Source: Allacma fusca (Eukaryota > Arthropoda > Collembola > Symphypleona > Sminthuridae). From it: DNA of 64,000 nt. A program made the position numbers and the translations under genes. Shown piece by piece: positions 11,587 to 23,442 of the stretch (the first letter of the stretch is position 1; each line of letters opens with the position of its first letter). The DNA is taken from assembly GCA_947179485.1 (NCBI GenBank), contig OX359247.1:54471131-54535130 (forward strand), in the 5' to 3' direction. The notes under the pieces were generated by a model that worked only from the letters and a program-made list of their open reading frames with translations, made no database searches and was not told where the DNA came from.

Positions 11587-13442
11587 TATATTACCCTTTA
11601 ACTGGGCAGAATCAAACTGAAATTGTTAAAATATTTCAAATCAAATATAATTTTACTTGATATTGCTTCTAGAAGCTATATTTTTGCCAGCAGCTACAAT
11701 AATAATTTTTCTAGGTCACCAGGGGTCATTACACCATGAGTGGTCAAATGTTTTTACGTCACCTTTATACGATGCGACGCTTTGGTGGGTTTGTAATTGG
11801 ATGGTGACAATATTATCATTAATTATTACATAGAAACAAATTTTCAATATTATTAACTACAATTTAAGACAGCTGTTGATGTTCCTTGGCGCATAGGTGG
11901 AAACATATTCACTGTTAAAGATAGAACGTAGAACCACCCATGGGAGAATAAATATAATGTGCCACTGTATGCAAATTTGAATAACGAATGTATGAGTTTA
12001 TGCGACAACTACCGATTAATGGAATAGATAACTCGGTGGCAAGCAGCAAATCTGACTACAGATGGCCCTAGATTTAATTCACAGTTTTCGTATGTGTGTA
12101 CTTACATTTGTTTGTACGTGACCACATCATTTAGTTTTACGAGGTCAAAAGAATGATCGGTTTCGTTCAAAAACAGGCTTCATACTTTTTATCTAATCTG
12201 ACCCTATAGAATTTGTGAGTTGCCTGTTGCTCTTCGTTCAAAATTTATCGTGATGACAAGCAACCACACACCAATACAATCGCAATAGGGACTCTAGCTT
12301 CGCTTCACACCTAAAATATTTTGAATGAATGATCAAACGTGAAATAATAATGGATAGATACTAAAACCTTTCTTAACAATTCTTACGTAAACAATGCAAA
12401 GAATTTAATGATTCACTCAATTTCATAGTTTTAGTGTATAATTAATATGTAATAATTCTGTTTCACTAATTCTAAGTATGTATATATTCCTATATAACTT
12501 TGATCTGATCTCTTAGTCCTAACCTTTTGTATTCTACTAATTACTATATTCACAATTACAGCAAAGGCAGCAGAACTTACTCTTACTATCCAGTCAAAAT
12601 AAACTTTGGCAGACCTAGGATACCAATTATGTGACAAGTAAATTCTGTAAACACCCCTCAGTTCGTTAGAAAGTAGCATTAGAATTATTTATGCTGGCTA
12701 CCATGGAACATTTTTAGAAAAATCCAAAACATCCATTTTTCCAAAAAATCCAAAAATTGTTGAAAGAAAGTACCTGTCTGAGGAAAGGTAAAATTTGTTG
12801 CCTCTACTGAGGATTAATTAAAAGGGGAATAGCTAAGCACGGTAAATTCACTGTCAGTAAGTTCTCACCATTCGTATTTCTGTCTAGGTTCGAGAAATAA
12901 ATTACTTCAAAAGGTTAGAACCTGGTCGAAAGGAATTTGGTGGCGCTTATTCGAGACCTCAAGATGATTACTAGGAGTTCCTACGGTTACGGTACTTAAG
13001 AGCCACTAATAAAATAGTTCATTAATAATTGCTTCCATTGGTATATGGGAGCATTCCCCGGGATTATACGCTGCAGTAAAGGACATTATCCAGAAAAGCA
13101 AATTCTTGCTTCGTGTTTACGTCTTTTCGAACTGGATTCCTTTAGACGTGGTTTCATTTGAAATTGTTAACGACAGAGAAGTTTTCCCACAAAGAACTCT
13201 CGTAAAATGGTAAGTTACTAAAAATAAATATTTCGTAAAACTTGCATTATGCCGGTGTATTTCATTAATATTTGACTAGGGTACTTGGTCATGCTGGGGC
13301 AGTAATGGTTCCGTAAGAAATAATTTAAACCCAGTTTAAGTAAAATACAAACATGTTTGTCTCGTAATTATACATTAGTTACTGCTACTTATGCTAAACT
13401 AGCGAACAATCGAATTTTAAATCACCTGAATCAGCTAAAAGC
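11587..13442. other. Intergenic DNA with a dispersed repeat at about 12,040-12,330
   Basis: Mostly anonymous AT-rich sequence. The part around 12,130-12,320 (ACGAGGTCAAAAGAATGATC, later CTTCGCTTCACACCTAAAAT) resembles blocks inside intron 4 of the two B receptor genes (about 30,630-30,840 and 56,405-56,620), so it looks like a dispersed repeat. A minus-strand frame of 82 codons at 12431-12679 resembles nothing I know. Confidence 0.4.
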
Positions 13443-13925
13443 TTAACAAAAAACTCTCATCTCTCTGTAGCACACCAAATATTCAATTGTGCACCAAGGA
13501 AGTCGAGATAGTCTACAACGCTGAAATGCTCCAGTAATACTGAACAAATGTTCCACCGATCCGGATGAAGCTGGAATCCCCAAGTATATGTTATCAAGCT
13601 GTGTCAAAATCGAAAACGTCGATTCATATCTTTTCCAGAATTCCCAGGGATTACTGTCTCCATCTTCATAAGATATTTCTAGAAAACTGTGGACCTCACT
13701 TCTCAAATGTGTCAAGTCGGAACTCGGTGTGGTTTCCTGTATTTTTTCTACATGTTGAAATTGCGATTTGCGCTTATTTGCTGTCGAAAAGGTTGTTTCC
13801 AGATGTGTGTTAGTTCGAGTAGGAATCCTATATTGTTCTTTCTCGAAACGTTCTTCTGAAGCTGTTATTGCCCCAAGACTAGATGTTCCATTGCTAAGAA
13901 AATCGGCTGCATCTAATCGTAACAA
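13443..13925 (-). pseudogene. hAT transposase C-terminal fragment
   Basis: A 160-residue frame ends in a hAT-family dimerisation domain: NPWEFWKRYES, then LGIPASSGSVEHLFSITG and a CYRE tail. The RNase H-like catalytic part, the BED finger and terminal repeats are not visible nearby. It is therefore a fragment of a dead element, or one 3' exon of a badly degraded one. It lies between the two UGT genes. Confidence 0.75.
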
Positions 13926-16089
13926 AATTACAAATTAATTAATGAGTAATAGTACATTGGAGACAAACGTGGTTGCCTATCCAAATATTAAAAATACACT
14001 TAAAAGGAAATGCCTTCATTAAGCGGAATAAGTAAGACTTTTTTCCTATTCACCTCATCTCTTATGTGTTCCTTTATATATCTTTATGTGATCCTCTCGT
14101 GTGTTCTTAATGTATAAATTGATCTCCAATGACAGCGCAGAGAAATTTTGGACAGAAAAACTTTCATTTCGAAAACAACTCGCTGAGGGATCAGTACTCA
14201 CCCTTGCCCTCATTATAGTGCATTTGTTAGTGTAACTCACTCTCAAGCAAACGAGGGTGAGGTGTAATTACTATAACTCGCACTCATGTATCATATTTTG
14301 TGGGAGAGGGCGAGGAAAGAACTCAACCCTCCTGAGGGTGCCCATCATTACTTCCATGAGTTTTCATATCCGCCGAACAGGAGTTTTTCTTCGCCTTCAG
14401 CTTCAGTTAGTTCAACCTCAGTTTTTAATGGCCCTGGTACAGTCACCACATGAATGCATCAATATGAAATCTAAAACAGCAATTTCACAATAATGATTGC
14501 AATATAACAGTTACTGGACGTTGTTGTGACGTTTCATTGTACAATTTTATTTGCAGTGCATACCTTCTTGACCAATTTTAATTACCAATGTTTTGAATGT
14601 AATATACCCTTCTGTCGTGATTCAACATAAGAATATTAGTAATTTGGAAAAAGACTTACTTTAAAATAAAATTTTTAATACATTGAATAATTATCACTCG
14701 GCATATTCTACAACGTTCATGAACCTCAAAAGTTCCAAACAATATTGGAAATATTGTAAACCATTTTTCCTTCTTACTAGTCTCTTGTCTCTTGAAGTGT
14801 TTCATCTTTCGTGTAAAAATATTGACGACATGTATATATCAATTATGTCTTTTGTATGTAATCCCATGTTGAAGGTATAACACGTTATTTGTCCATGAAC
14901 CATATGCCCTTGGGGATCCATAGCGTTATTAAACTATGGCCCCTTAAATTATTTGTTCGAAATTTATACAGCGAATTTCCTATACAGTGGTTTGGTCTTG
15001 GCTAACGTTCCCTTTATATTGGCATAATTAAATTTTCCCTAGGGTTACATTTACATTATGCTGTATTCAGATCTCTATTATTATTAAAATATCATGTTAG
15101 AAATTTCTCTGAAATTATTAGATACAATACTTCAACAAATTTTAGAGCAACATATCTTATTAATTACGACTATACAATATTTTACAATTTTATTATTCAA
15201 TTCCTCAAACGCAGGACCACAGCAGGAATGCTTTTCGTCTGGCCCTGTATACACGTTTTCACAAATACATTAAACTACTACATCCATCTCAGCTGTTCTT
15301 CAGGCTTAATTTCAATAAATAGTCTCATTTAGTGTTACGTTTACACAACCAATTATTAACATAAAAAATCGTCCAACTGAGCAACTATTCCATGCCACTT
15401 TTCACTTGCTTGTTAGTGCCTGATGATACCATTCTGCTGGATATTGCATGCTTACATATTAATTAGCTTGTTTAAAGTAGTGTAACTAATTGTAAGCATG
15501 CTAAAGATACGGAATCAATTGTAATAACAATTCTTACATTTTCAACGCGTGGCTATTCTGGTTGAAATTTAATTAAGCTCTCAATTAGCTCAAAAGTATC
15601 AGCCGCATGTAGAAAGCATTTATGGTGTAACCTCTTAAATCGAGAGTTCAATCAACAACCCAGTGTTTTGTTACACAGTCGGTTACTGCATATCTGTACT
15701 TTGAAGTTTTACAATGTCAATTCAATGATGATAAAGACCTTGGATGCAGTAACACCCATGACATAATAAGTAAATTCAATAAAAAAGCAAATCATTTAAT
15801 CTATTCTCAAGTAATGACCTTGAGAACGCTGTTGGCAGCCTGTGAGTGCATGTGTGGCCCCGAAATTGTGTTTATGTAATGATCCTTCCTTTTACACACG
15901 TCCATGTACATATCTAACATAGTCTGAAATTTTCAGCCCACTCCAAGACCTTGACTTTAACATTCCAGGGTATGCGATTGGATAATTTTTACCACAACAA
16001 ATTTTATCTTCATTCTTTGCTGCTGTAACCCTTCGCTACCTTCAGTTCTTCACTATAATTAAGAATCTACACACAGACACGACACTAAT
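13926..16089. other. Intergenic DNA upstream of UGT2
   Basis: Two patches rich in CACTC/GAGTG words occur here and downstream of UGT2 (about 14,170-14,350 and 18,330-18,510) and may be remnants of one MITE family, but no paired ends could be fixed. From about 15,770 the sequence is similar to that upstream of UGT1. No gene is supported. Confidence 0.4.
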
Positions 16090-16096
16090 TATAAAA
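16090..16096 (+). promoter_or_regulatory. TATA box of UGT2
   Basis: TATAAAA, 68 bases before the start codon, in a block shared with the UGT1 promoter. Confidence 0.45.
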
Positions 16097-16163
16097 CCGC
16101 TTTAATTTTAAGCGGAACTAGCTAATTCTCTTGTGTGTACTGATACTAAGTGACGCAGTGAGA

Positions 16164-18034
16164 ATGAACGTTAAAATAATTTTTGCGGGTGCCTTGCTTC
16201 TAGCACAATCAATTTTCTTGGGTGAAGCGGCGAAAATATTTTTTATGATACCAATAACATCATTAAGTGAAAAGCAAGTCTACATCCCATTAATTGACGC
16301 GTTGGCAGAACGGGGTCATGAAGTTGTCGTCGCTTCCATCACAAAATCGAAATATAAATCCAAAAATATTAGGGAGTTTGTGCCATGCTCGTACAATGAA
16401 TTTGTAGGAGACGGATTTTCGGACCCCATTGAATCCAGAAAACAAGTGGGTCGTTACACATCCCTAGCCTTGACAGATTATGGCTTTATAACAAATGCCT
16501 GTGAAATAGTGTACAAAAATCCGGAATTCCAGAAAGTTATCACTGAAAAATTTGATTTAGTGATCAAAAATGCTTGGTGTGGGCATTGCTTCAATGGAGT
16601 CCTCTATAAACTTCAAGCTCCTTTCATCAATTTTAATACAATGATTCCCTACAATGAAATTAACGAACAAACAGGAGCTAGAATTCCCGCTAGTTTTGTT
16701 CCGTTTGCATTGGGACCCGCTCGGTCAAAGGGAAAGATGTCATTCTTTGAAAGACTGGAAAATGTCCTCTTGGATATTCACTGGACACTATTCAATAAAT
16801 ACATTTACTATCCTGCAATGGATCAAATATCCAGGAAATATCTAGGGCCAGATATCCCCAGTAGCGAGGAGATTAACAAGAACCTCAGTTTGGTTTTATC
16901 TAATTCTCACTTTGTCGTCAATGCTCCGGTTCCGGTGCTGCCAGATGTGGTTGAGGTTGCAGGAATGCATTGTTTACCACCTAAACCGGTGCCGAAAGTA
17001 ATTTAGTGTTCTTAGTATTTTTAACTAAAATATTGTTTGTTTGACGCTTTAATAGTAAATTATTTTTACATCAAAATTTTCCAATTTTAAAAATCAAGGA
17101 TCTTGACGAATTCTTATCCGGAGCCAAGGAGGGTTTCATTTACTTCAGCATGGGATCAATGGTCAACTCCAAACTTTTTTCGCCAAGCATTCGAAAAATG
17201 TTCCTTTCAGTATTCTCCAAGTTAAAACAACGAGTCCTTTGGAAATTTGAAGCTGACTTAGCTGATTTACCACCAAATGTGAAAATAGGGAAATGGCTTC
17301 CACAACAGGATATTTTAGGTGAGAAATAATTTTCAATAATAATAATTATACAGCATATTTTGAAGACAAAGTGGAACATTCTGAAAATGCAATTTGATTT
17401 AGGACATAAAAACATTCGCCTCTTCATAACACATGGAGGAGGTTTGAGCACTCAAGAAGCCCTTTATAACGGAGTTCCCTTAGTTGTTATGCCGGTGTTT
17501 GCTGATCAGGACAATAATGCTCGACGAGCAGCGGAGAAAGGGTTTGCTGTACCTCTCGAGGTTACAGAACTCACTGAGGAAATATTGCTTTCAGCTATAA
17601 ATAAGATTCTCAATAATCCCAGGTTTGGATTTATGATGATACTGACATACATACACAGATATCCTAGTACTTGTCATTTGAAAAATATTATAATTTTGTA
17701 TAATAACATTATAATTTTCTGTCTAAAATTTAGTTACTCAAAAACGGCGAAGGAGCTTTCAACGTATTTTAGAGACCAGCCAATTACGCCGCTAGATAGA
17801 GCTGTTTATTGGACTGAGTATGTGATTCGCCACAAAGGCACCCGCCAATTACAGTCTTCTGCAAGAGACCTCAACTTCATTGAATACTATTTGTTGGATG
17901 TAATTGCGCTCCTGGTGTCATTGGCGCTGGTACTTTTGTACCTTATCTTCACAGTTGTACGACGTGTAGTGAGACTTGTAGTTCCAAATGGTTCTAATAA
18001 TGACTCTATTAAGCCTTCTAAAAAGCGTTTGTAA
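16164..18034 (+). CDS. UDP-glycosyltransferase 2 (UGT), 4 exons
   Basis: Tandem paralogue of UGT1 with the same exon plan: 16164-16997, 17099-17318, 17403-17622 and 17734-18034. The first three exons are identical in length to those of UGT1 (834, 220, 220 bases); the whole gives 524 residues. Signal peptide, donor-binding block (WLPQQDILG, THGG, STQE, FADQDNNAR), a C-terminal transmembrane helix and the terminal KKRL are all present. Intron 3 happens to be free of stops in frame, so a longer unspliced reading is possible, but conservation with UGT1 supports splicing. As in UGT1, the catalytic His and Asp positions read Glu and Asn (SLSEKQVYIPL; FDLVIKNAW). The N-terminal domains are nearly identical between the copies, so either the duplication is recent or gene conversion has acted. 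Confidence 0.93.
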
Positions 18035-18169
18035 TATACGACGTACAATGAGTTTTACTTTTCATTTGATGACAGGAAAATATATCTTGTTGACTCGTTT
18101 GTGAGTATATATAATTGCATGTATGTTACAAGATATTAGTAACTACTTACAGCTATGCCAAAAATGGAC

Positions 18170-18175
18170 AATAAA
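18170..18175 (+). terminator. Candidate polyadenylation signal of UGT2
   Basis: AATAAA about 135 bases after the UGT2 stop codon. Position fits a short 3' UTR; no other support. Confidence 0.3.
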
Positions 18176-20586
18176 AGCAAGCATATCTCCTGGTTATAGT
18201 CTTCCCATGCATTTTCAGATGTATCTTGGGGTTTGACTTATTTATAAATTTGGAAGGACTGAGCCCACAGATGCCGACACACTCCACGGAATCACTGCTT
18301 GGATGTGAGATGAATTGGTGTTTCAATTCTTTTTGAGAGAAGAACGCATACGTGGGTACACTAGCACTCATGAGTTCATGCTTCGCACTCTGCCTTGCAC
18401 TCAATTCACTCACAATCAGATGAAGTATGAGGTAGAGTGATGATTCAAATTATGCGCAAGAGCAGTATGAGTTTAGTTTTTCGCACTCACCACTGCAGTG
18501 TGTTATAGATCACACATAATCATGCTATTGTTCCCTGAATGTAAATTGCAGCATGGATATCTCATTAAGCGGGGGTAATGCATGTAATAATATCAGACGT
18601 AAGGGAATGTTGTCCTTGTTATTTGGGTTTATAAGAATAATTATTATAGATACATACTTATTTCAGTAATTTGATATAGGCAGGTTCCTGTTATTTTCTT
18701 TTACTAGAACTTATAAGCAGGTGGGATCAAAGTCAGTTTCCATTCTTTCAATAGATTTTAAAAGTTATCAACTCTGATTTAGGGTAACCCATGATGGGAC
18801 AGTCTTTAAAACTAAAGAAAAATTTGAAAACAGGTGGACTGAGAAGGGTACAAGGTTACAGAATTAGGCACGGAAAGGGCAAGTTCAACCATACTAGTAC
18901 ACTGGAACACTGACTTTAGTTATTTTCTTTTAGAGGTCTCCGCGTTCCGACTTCTAAATTTTAATTTCAAAATTACATATTGGAATATTACACTTTTCAA
19001 AAAAATTAAGTACAGTTGCTTTGACTTATTTGTATTCTTATGAAATCCGCAGACCGATCATGAAAGTGACAACATTTTATTTATAATTTCAATTTCTCTG
19101 CACTTTAGGAGGAAATTTAGCACGTGTAGTTAACTTCTCCGACATTACTCCATAAGTTTACTAGTAAGGCCCAGTCCAGTGGATTCAAACAATTTTACTG
19201 CCATTTCTGCTGCCAAAATTTCAAATAATCAGCAAAACTGATTGTGAGACGCTTATATACCGAAAGAAAAATTTTACGGATCTGTTAAACATTTTAAAGG
19301 AAACTATACAGGTTACCCAATGCCAATGCAGCCACTACTATTACATTCCTAACAAAATTTCTAGGCCGAAACTCGTATTTATTATTCTATACTATTTGTA
19401 TAACATTCTCTATTGTTAGTAAATACACTCGCAGTAAATGAAGCACGCAATGTTTATTAATTATGTGTTAAAATAAGCTTCCGTACTAACGTTTTCAACC
19501 GATTCTTGCTGACATGGAGTTCCATTCGAACGTTCTCAAGCATCGCTAATTTTTTGATCATCTGCATTGAGCATCTTATCTCAGCCCACTACGCAGAAGT
19601 TTAGGGAGTACAGGTATCCTTAATGCTTAACTGTGTGTAGTGACCCAGGCAGCTACCCAATGAATCCCGGTTCACTGTGACAAGTGAAGTGAACTCGATA
19701 AGAGATTCTGTCTATGAGACAAAATCAGTAGACTTTATCAAAGGCTGGTACAATCGTCGGAGTCCCGCGTTCAGTTCCTGGCTGGGTCCAAAACTGACCC
19801 AACATTTCAAAAGAGTACACAACTGGGAGGGTCGTCTGGGTACCCGGGTTCAAATCCGAGGTGAGTATTTAATTTCGGGTCTAGGAAAGAGCTTTTTCCC
19901 ACTGGGGCTTGTCCTACTGACCACTCAGGCAGGATCACCAGGAACAATTATGGTCCCAGAGTGCAGGAGTTTTAAGATTTAAGTAGAGAATGCATCCAAT
20001 GAAGTAAAAATATTTTACGACTCACTCACGACACACTTATAAGGTAATAGTCATCAGATTGTAAAAATCATTATTTTTATTTTTTTTAGATGAATAAAGT
20101 TAATAACAATAATTATATTAAACAAAAATGAAAATACTTTTACCCCTGATTACAGAGAACTCAACTTAAAATATATTCTCAATCCAATAATTCTCCAGCT
20201 TACGTGTATTAAACTGTAATTTATAAAATCAGGAATATTATATGAAGAAAAGGGTATGTGCTTTTAAACAAGCGTACAACCATCTGTAACAAAATTTTAT
20301 CAGCCAAAAAATAGCTAGTCTGTTAATACTAATTACTTGTTCGTAATACAAATGTAATTATGGTAAACATTTTTTATTCATTAATATAGCGTGCCTGAAT
20401 GAGTTCGAAATTTTGGAAAGAATCTTTGGAAGGATGTGATTTCATCAAAACAATTCGATAGCTATAACTACAGAAATTTGATTTACAGACTCTACCTGCT
20501 CAAAAAAAAAATCAATCGTTGATGACTAATATTAAATACACACAATATCAGACACCCGCCCATCTTAACAAGAAATGATCAACAGC
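18176..20586. other. Unassigned intergenic DNA
   Basis: AT-rich and without a convincing gene. At 19,850 a GGTTCAAATCC word matches a tRNA B box, but no cloverleaf forms around it. A 101-codon frame at 19677-19982 has no recognisable similarity. Confidence 0.4.
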
Positions 20587-20865
20587 TTAAAATCCACACC
20601 ATGACGGTTTTTTCCCATTGTGACGGCCACTGCATTGACACTGTCCCACTTTCGTCCCGGGTTTCATCTGAGGGCAGGTATTCGGGACTAGGACGCATCG
20701 TCCCCCAGCATACCCTTTACAAATGCAACGCTTCGTGCAGTCCTGCCACAAAATATTGTTTCCTGCTGAGCTCCAGCTGGTGCAACGGCTCCAGTCACTC
20801 CAACAGGATCCCTGGACCATGGCCACAACTGTGAGCGTTGCCATCAAAAATACGATGCTTTTCAT
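20587..20865 (-). CDS. Macin-family antimicrobial peptide precursor (macin1)
   Basis: Single coding exon of 92 residues. Residues 1-19 (ending VAMVQG) are a hydrophobic signal peptide. The mature part begins SCWSDWSRC and carries ten cysteines, with C-x3-C-x-C (CTKRCIC), C-x-C (CQC) and a terminal C-G-F. The opening CWxxWSRCT-W, then LW-x2-C and CxxRCxC, is typical of macins (theromacin, hydramacin), secreted antibacterial peptides best known from leeches, molluscs and Hydra. Ten cysteines is the theromacin-like number. A likely 5'-UTR intron acceptor (TTTTCAG) lies about 30 bases before the ATG, and a TATA box 210-220 bases before it. This is the only one of three macin copies here that is intact. 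Confidence 0.88.
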   Translation of the reverse strand: MKSIVFLMATLTVVAMVQGSCWSDWSRCTSWSSAGNNILWQDCTKRCICKGYAGGRCVLVPNTCPQMKPGTKVGQCQCSGRHNGKKPSWCGF

Positions 20866-21077
20866 TCTGAGTGACCGGTGGATTGGATTTGAACAACCTG
20901 AAAATTTTGTTGAAAATTTTCTATGAAATTATTTTTCAAAATTACTTCAATTCCAAATTTTACTTACGAAAAGATTTTGAACCGTTTCTTCAATAATTAA
21001 AATTTTCACTCCGTTTTCTTCAATGTGCACAGTTGAGGTGTAGCAGCTTTAAATGAAATGTTTAGGGGTTGTCGTCC

Positions 21078-21085
21078 ATTTATAT
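21078..21085 (-). promoter_or_regulatory. TATA box of macin1
   Basis: On the minus strand ATATAAAT lies about 215 bases before the macin1 ATG. An equivalent TATATAAAT stands before macin2 at 33589-33597. The distance leaves room for the inferred 5'-UTR intron. Confidence 0.45.
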
Positions 21086-21402
21086 GCTTCCCAATTTGTT
21101 GTTAAGTTTTGAGGAATTATTACTTATGCAAAGATTAGGTTACATTCCCACTAAATCAAACTTTGCATATAATGTATCATTTTACTGCAATTCCCAGGAA
21201 CGGCCCTTCATTAGTATTCTTTAAACAAATTATGTTAATTCAAGCTCTCTTTCCAAGTTCTAATCGTAATCGCATATTTATTTAGTTGATGAGTCAAATT
21301 ACGGATATTCATTGGACGAATAAATACTTTGTGGAAAAGCTGAATTTTGTAAACAATATTGGCCATCACAAATATAACTATAGTTAAGTTATAATAACTA
21401 TA

Positions 21403-21442
21403 GTAAACTCTTCACATGTATAGATACATGTGAAGAGTTTAC
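21403..21442. repeat. Perfect 19-bp inverted repeat with 2-base spacer
   Basis: Left arm GTAAACTCTTCACATGTAT and its exact reverse complement are separated by AG. It would extrude as a hairpin or cruciform. Two ACTATAGT-containing words flank it on the left. There is no obvious link to a gene; it may be the tip of an inserted element. Confidence 0.6.
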
Positions 21443-23442
21443 ACAATACTTAATAGCCCTTGCGCATCTGGGTTCCGGGGAACTCACAATCAGAGTAGCA
21501 ATTGCCTCATTCTTCGAACCGTAAAACATTTGTGCAGGCAACTTACAGTATCGCATACGATTAGGATGAGTGCCCTAAGTGACCCATGACATTTTTGTGT
21601 AAGTTCACGACCAATTCCTGGAACAACGTTTACATAACGTAAATCACAATTTATGTACAAAACCTCGCATACTGAGGTAAATAAGCTCTAACGAAGGGCA
21701 ATCTGAAACTTACAGGCTGAAGCTCAAACAAGTTTGTATATTGTTTATATAAGTTGCCGTGAGCTCACAGATCCCAAAATAAAATTAAGTTATGGTTCAA
21801 GACCTAATTGAATCCTGCTGTGTCAACTGTATAGAAAAGACATCCCAAACCTTTGAGTTTGAGCTTATAAATATTTATGTAACATGTAAGTTTGGGTTTG
21901 TTAAACGATCTGCCAACTCCCTAAAATAAAGACATGTTTGTTAAGTAAACCTACACGCGGAAGTTATCTACGAATTTCTGTGTATGAAGGAAAAAAGTGC
22001 TCCAAGCCAAATCCATTTTTTATGAAGCAAAGAATGGAAAAATAAAAGCAAAATTAATATCTACAGTAAATAATGTCCCCTTCTTTCCGCCTGTTTAAGC
22101 AATAGTCAGTGCAACCTCCGTTGAAAACCCCACAATGTGAAAGTATTCAATGACATTTCATCTGAATAAGTTCCTGAAACGTAGCTGCACTTGATGTTTT
22201 CAATATTCGTAGTTATTCATTTTAAAGCTAAAAATAGATCAATTTCTGACGTAAATCCTGTAATACAGTAGAAAATCGCTTGGGGAATATAGATAATAAT
22301 TTTAGGAAACAATAAAATCAATGTTCAACTAAAAGTGAAGATAGTTGGATTCATTGCCTCTGAAATCGATACAAAACCTGATACAGTGTGGAATGAAAAT
22401 TTCGTTCATCCTATTTCCATATGTCTATGATTTAAATCAATTTTTAGATAATAGTAATAATCGGACAAATTAAATTTGCCAGTAAAGTCCTTTGCAATAA
22501 AATCCCATTCATTTTGATACTACAAGCTAGCGAAGAATGACCTGCGATTTATTTGGAAAGCCAGCGTCCAATTTCGTCCAAGGGGCTTATGGTTACTTTT
22601 CGTTCTAGTTAATTTCATTTAATTATGTATTTAGTTAAATATTACAACAAATGCAGAGTAAAGTAACATTATTTTTCATGGCTCAAACTACAAAAATTGA
22701 GTGAGCTATTCCAGTTAGATGTTGCTTGTTCGGAAGCAGGAATTCATTCTAATATCTTTAAATCTTTCGAAATCCCAGCTCTCTTCCCGTTTCTGGTCCC
22801 GGGATTTGAAATATTCCATTAGTCAATGAAATTAATATTGTCATACACAGTATGAAACTAGCTATCTAAATGATGTGACAACAATTTGGGGGATATTTTA
22901 ATTGCAGTAATAAAACCGTTATTTCCTTGCTTTTACTGTTTGTTAAAATAGGTAGAATTAATTTTCGTTTGAATATCCATTTACCAGCCCTCCTGGGAAA
23001 GAGAGGCGAAATAATTAGAGCCTCTCTGGAGGCGAGTTGCGTGTAATTACTACGACAGGTCAGGTTAGAATATTCCTAGTTGTTTGATGCATAGCTATAA
23101 TCTATAATGGTAAACTTATCATTACTGCAATGAGTACTCAATCGATCGATCAAGTATAATGGCGCAAATCAAATCATGGTCGAGTTATATTCCTGTCTTG
23201 ATTAAACTGTAGAATACCCTATAAATCCGAAATAGCTTTAGGCAATAATGACTGTGCAAATAAAAGCAAAATAAATTTCCAACCGTTTAAACCAACATGA
23301 TAAGTACTTAATAGAATGGAATATAAATTCTTTCCACTCCAGTTCCAGTGACGTTTGGATTTACAGTAAAAAGTTCGGGCATGATTCCATTCAGCAATTG
23401 TGGCTGGAAAATTGCAGTGTACCATCGAAATTTCTTGCCGAA
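21443..23442. other. Intergenic DNA between macin1 and receptor A1; start of the duplicated unit
   Basis: From about 22,295 this matches the region from 38,086 onward in unit 2. It supplies the empty sites for the hAT element (ATTTAAAT at about 22,430) and for the CACTA-like element (AGTAAAGTAAC at about 22,660). Near 22,985-23,040 a small stem (AGAGAGGC ... GCCTCTCT) is kept, imperfectly, before receptor A2 (47,545-47,600). Confidence 0.55.

Noticed and set aside
14170-18510. CACTC/GAGTG-rich patches on both sides of UGT2 as one MITE family
   Set aside because: No paired inverted ends or target duplication could be established.
19840-19870. tRNA gene or tRNA-derived SINE (GGTTCAAATCC)
   Set aside because: The T arm forms only two pairs and no acceptor, D or anticodon stem could be drawn around it.
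20601-20926. Plus-strand frames over macin1, and equivalents over macin2 and macin3
   Set aside because: They are antisense shadows of the macin coding exon; cysteine pattern and signal peptide are on the minus strand.
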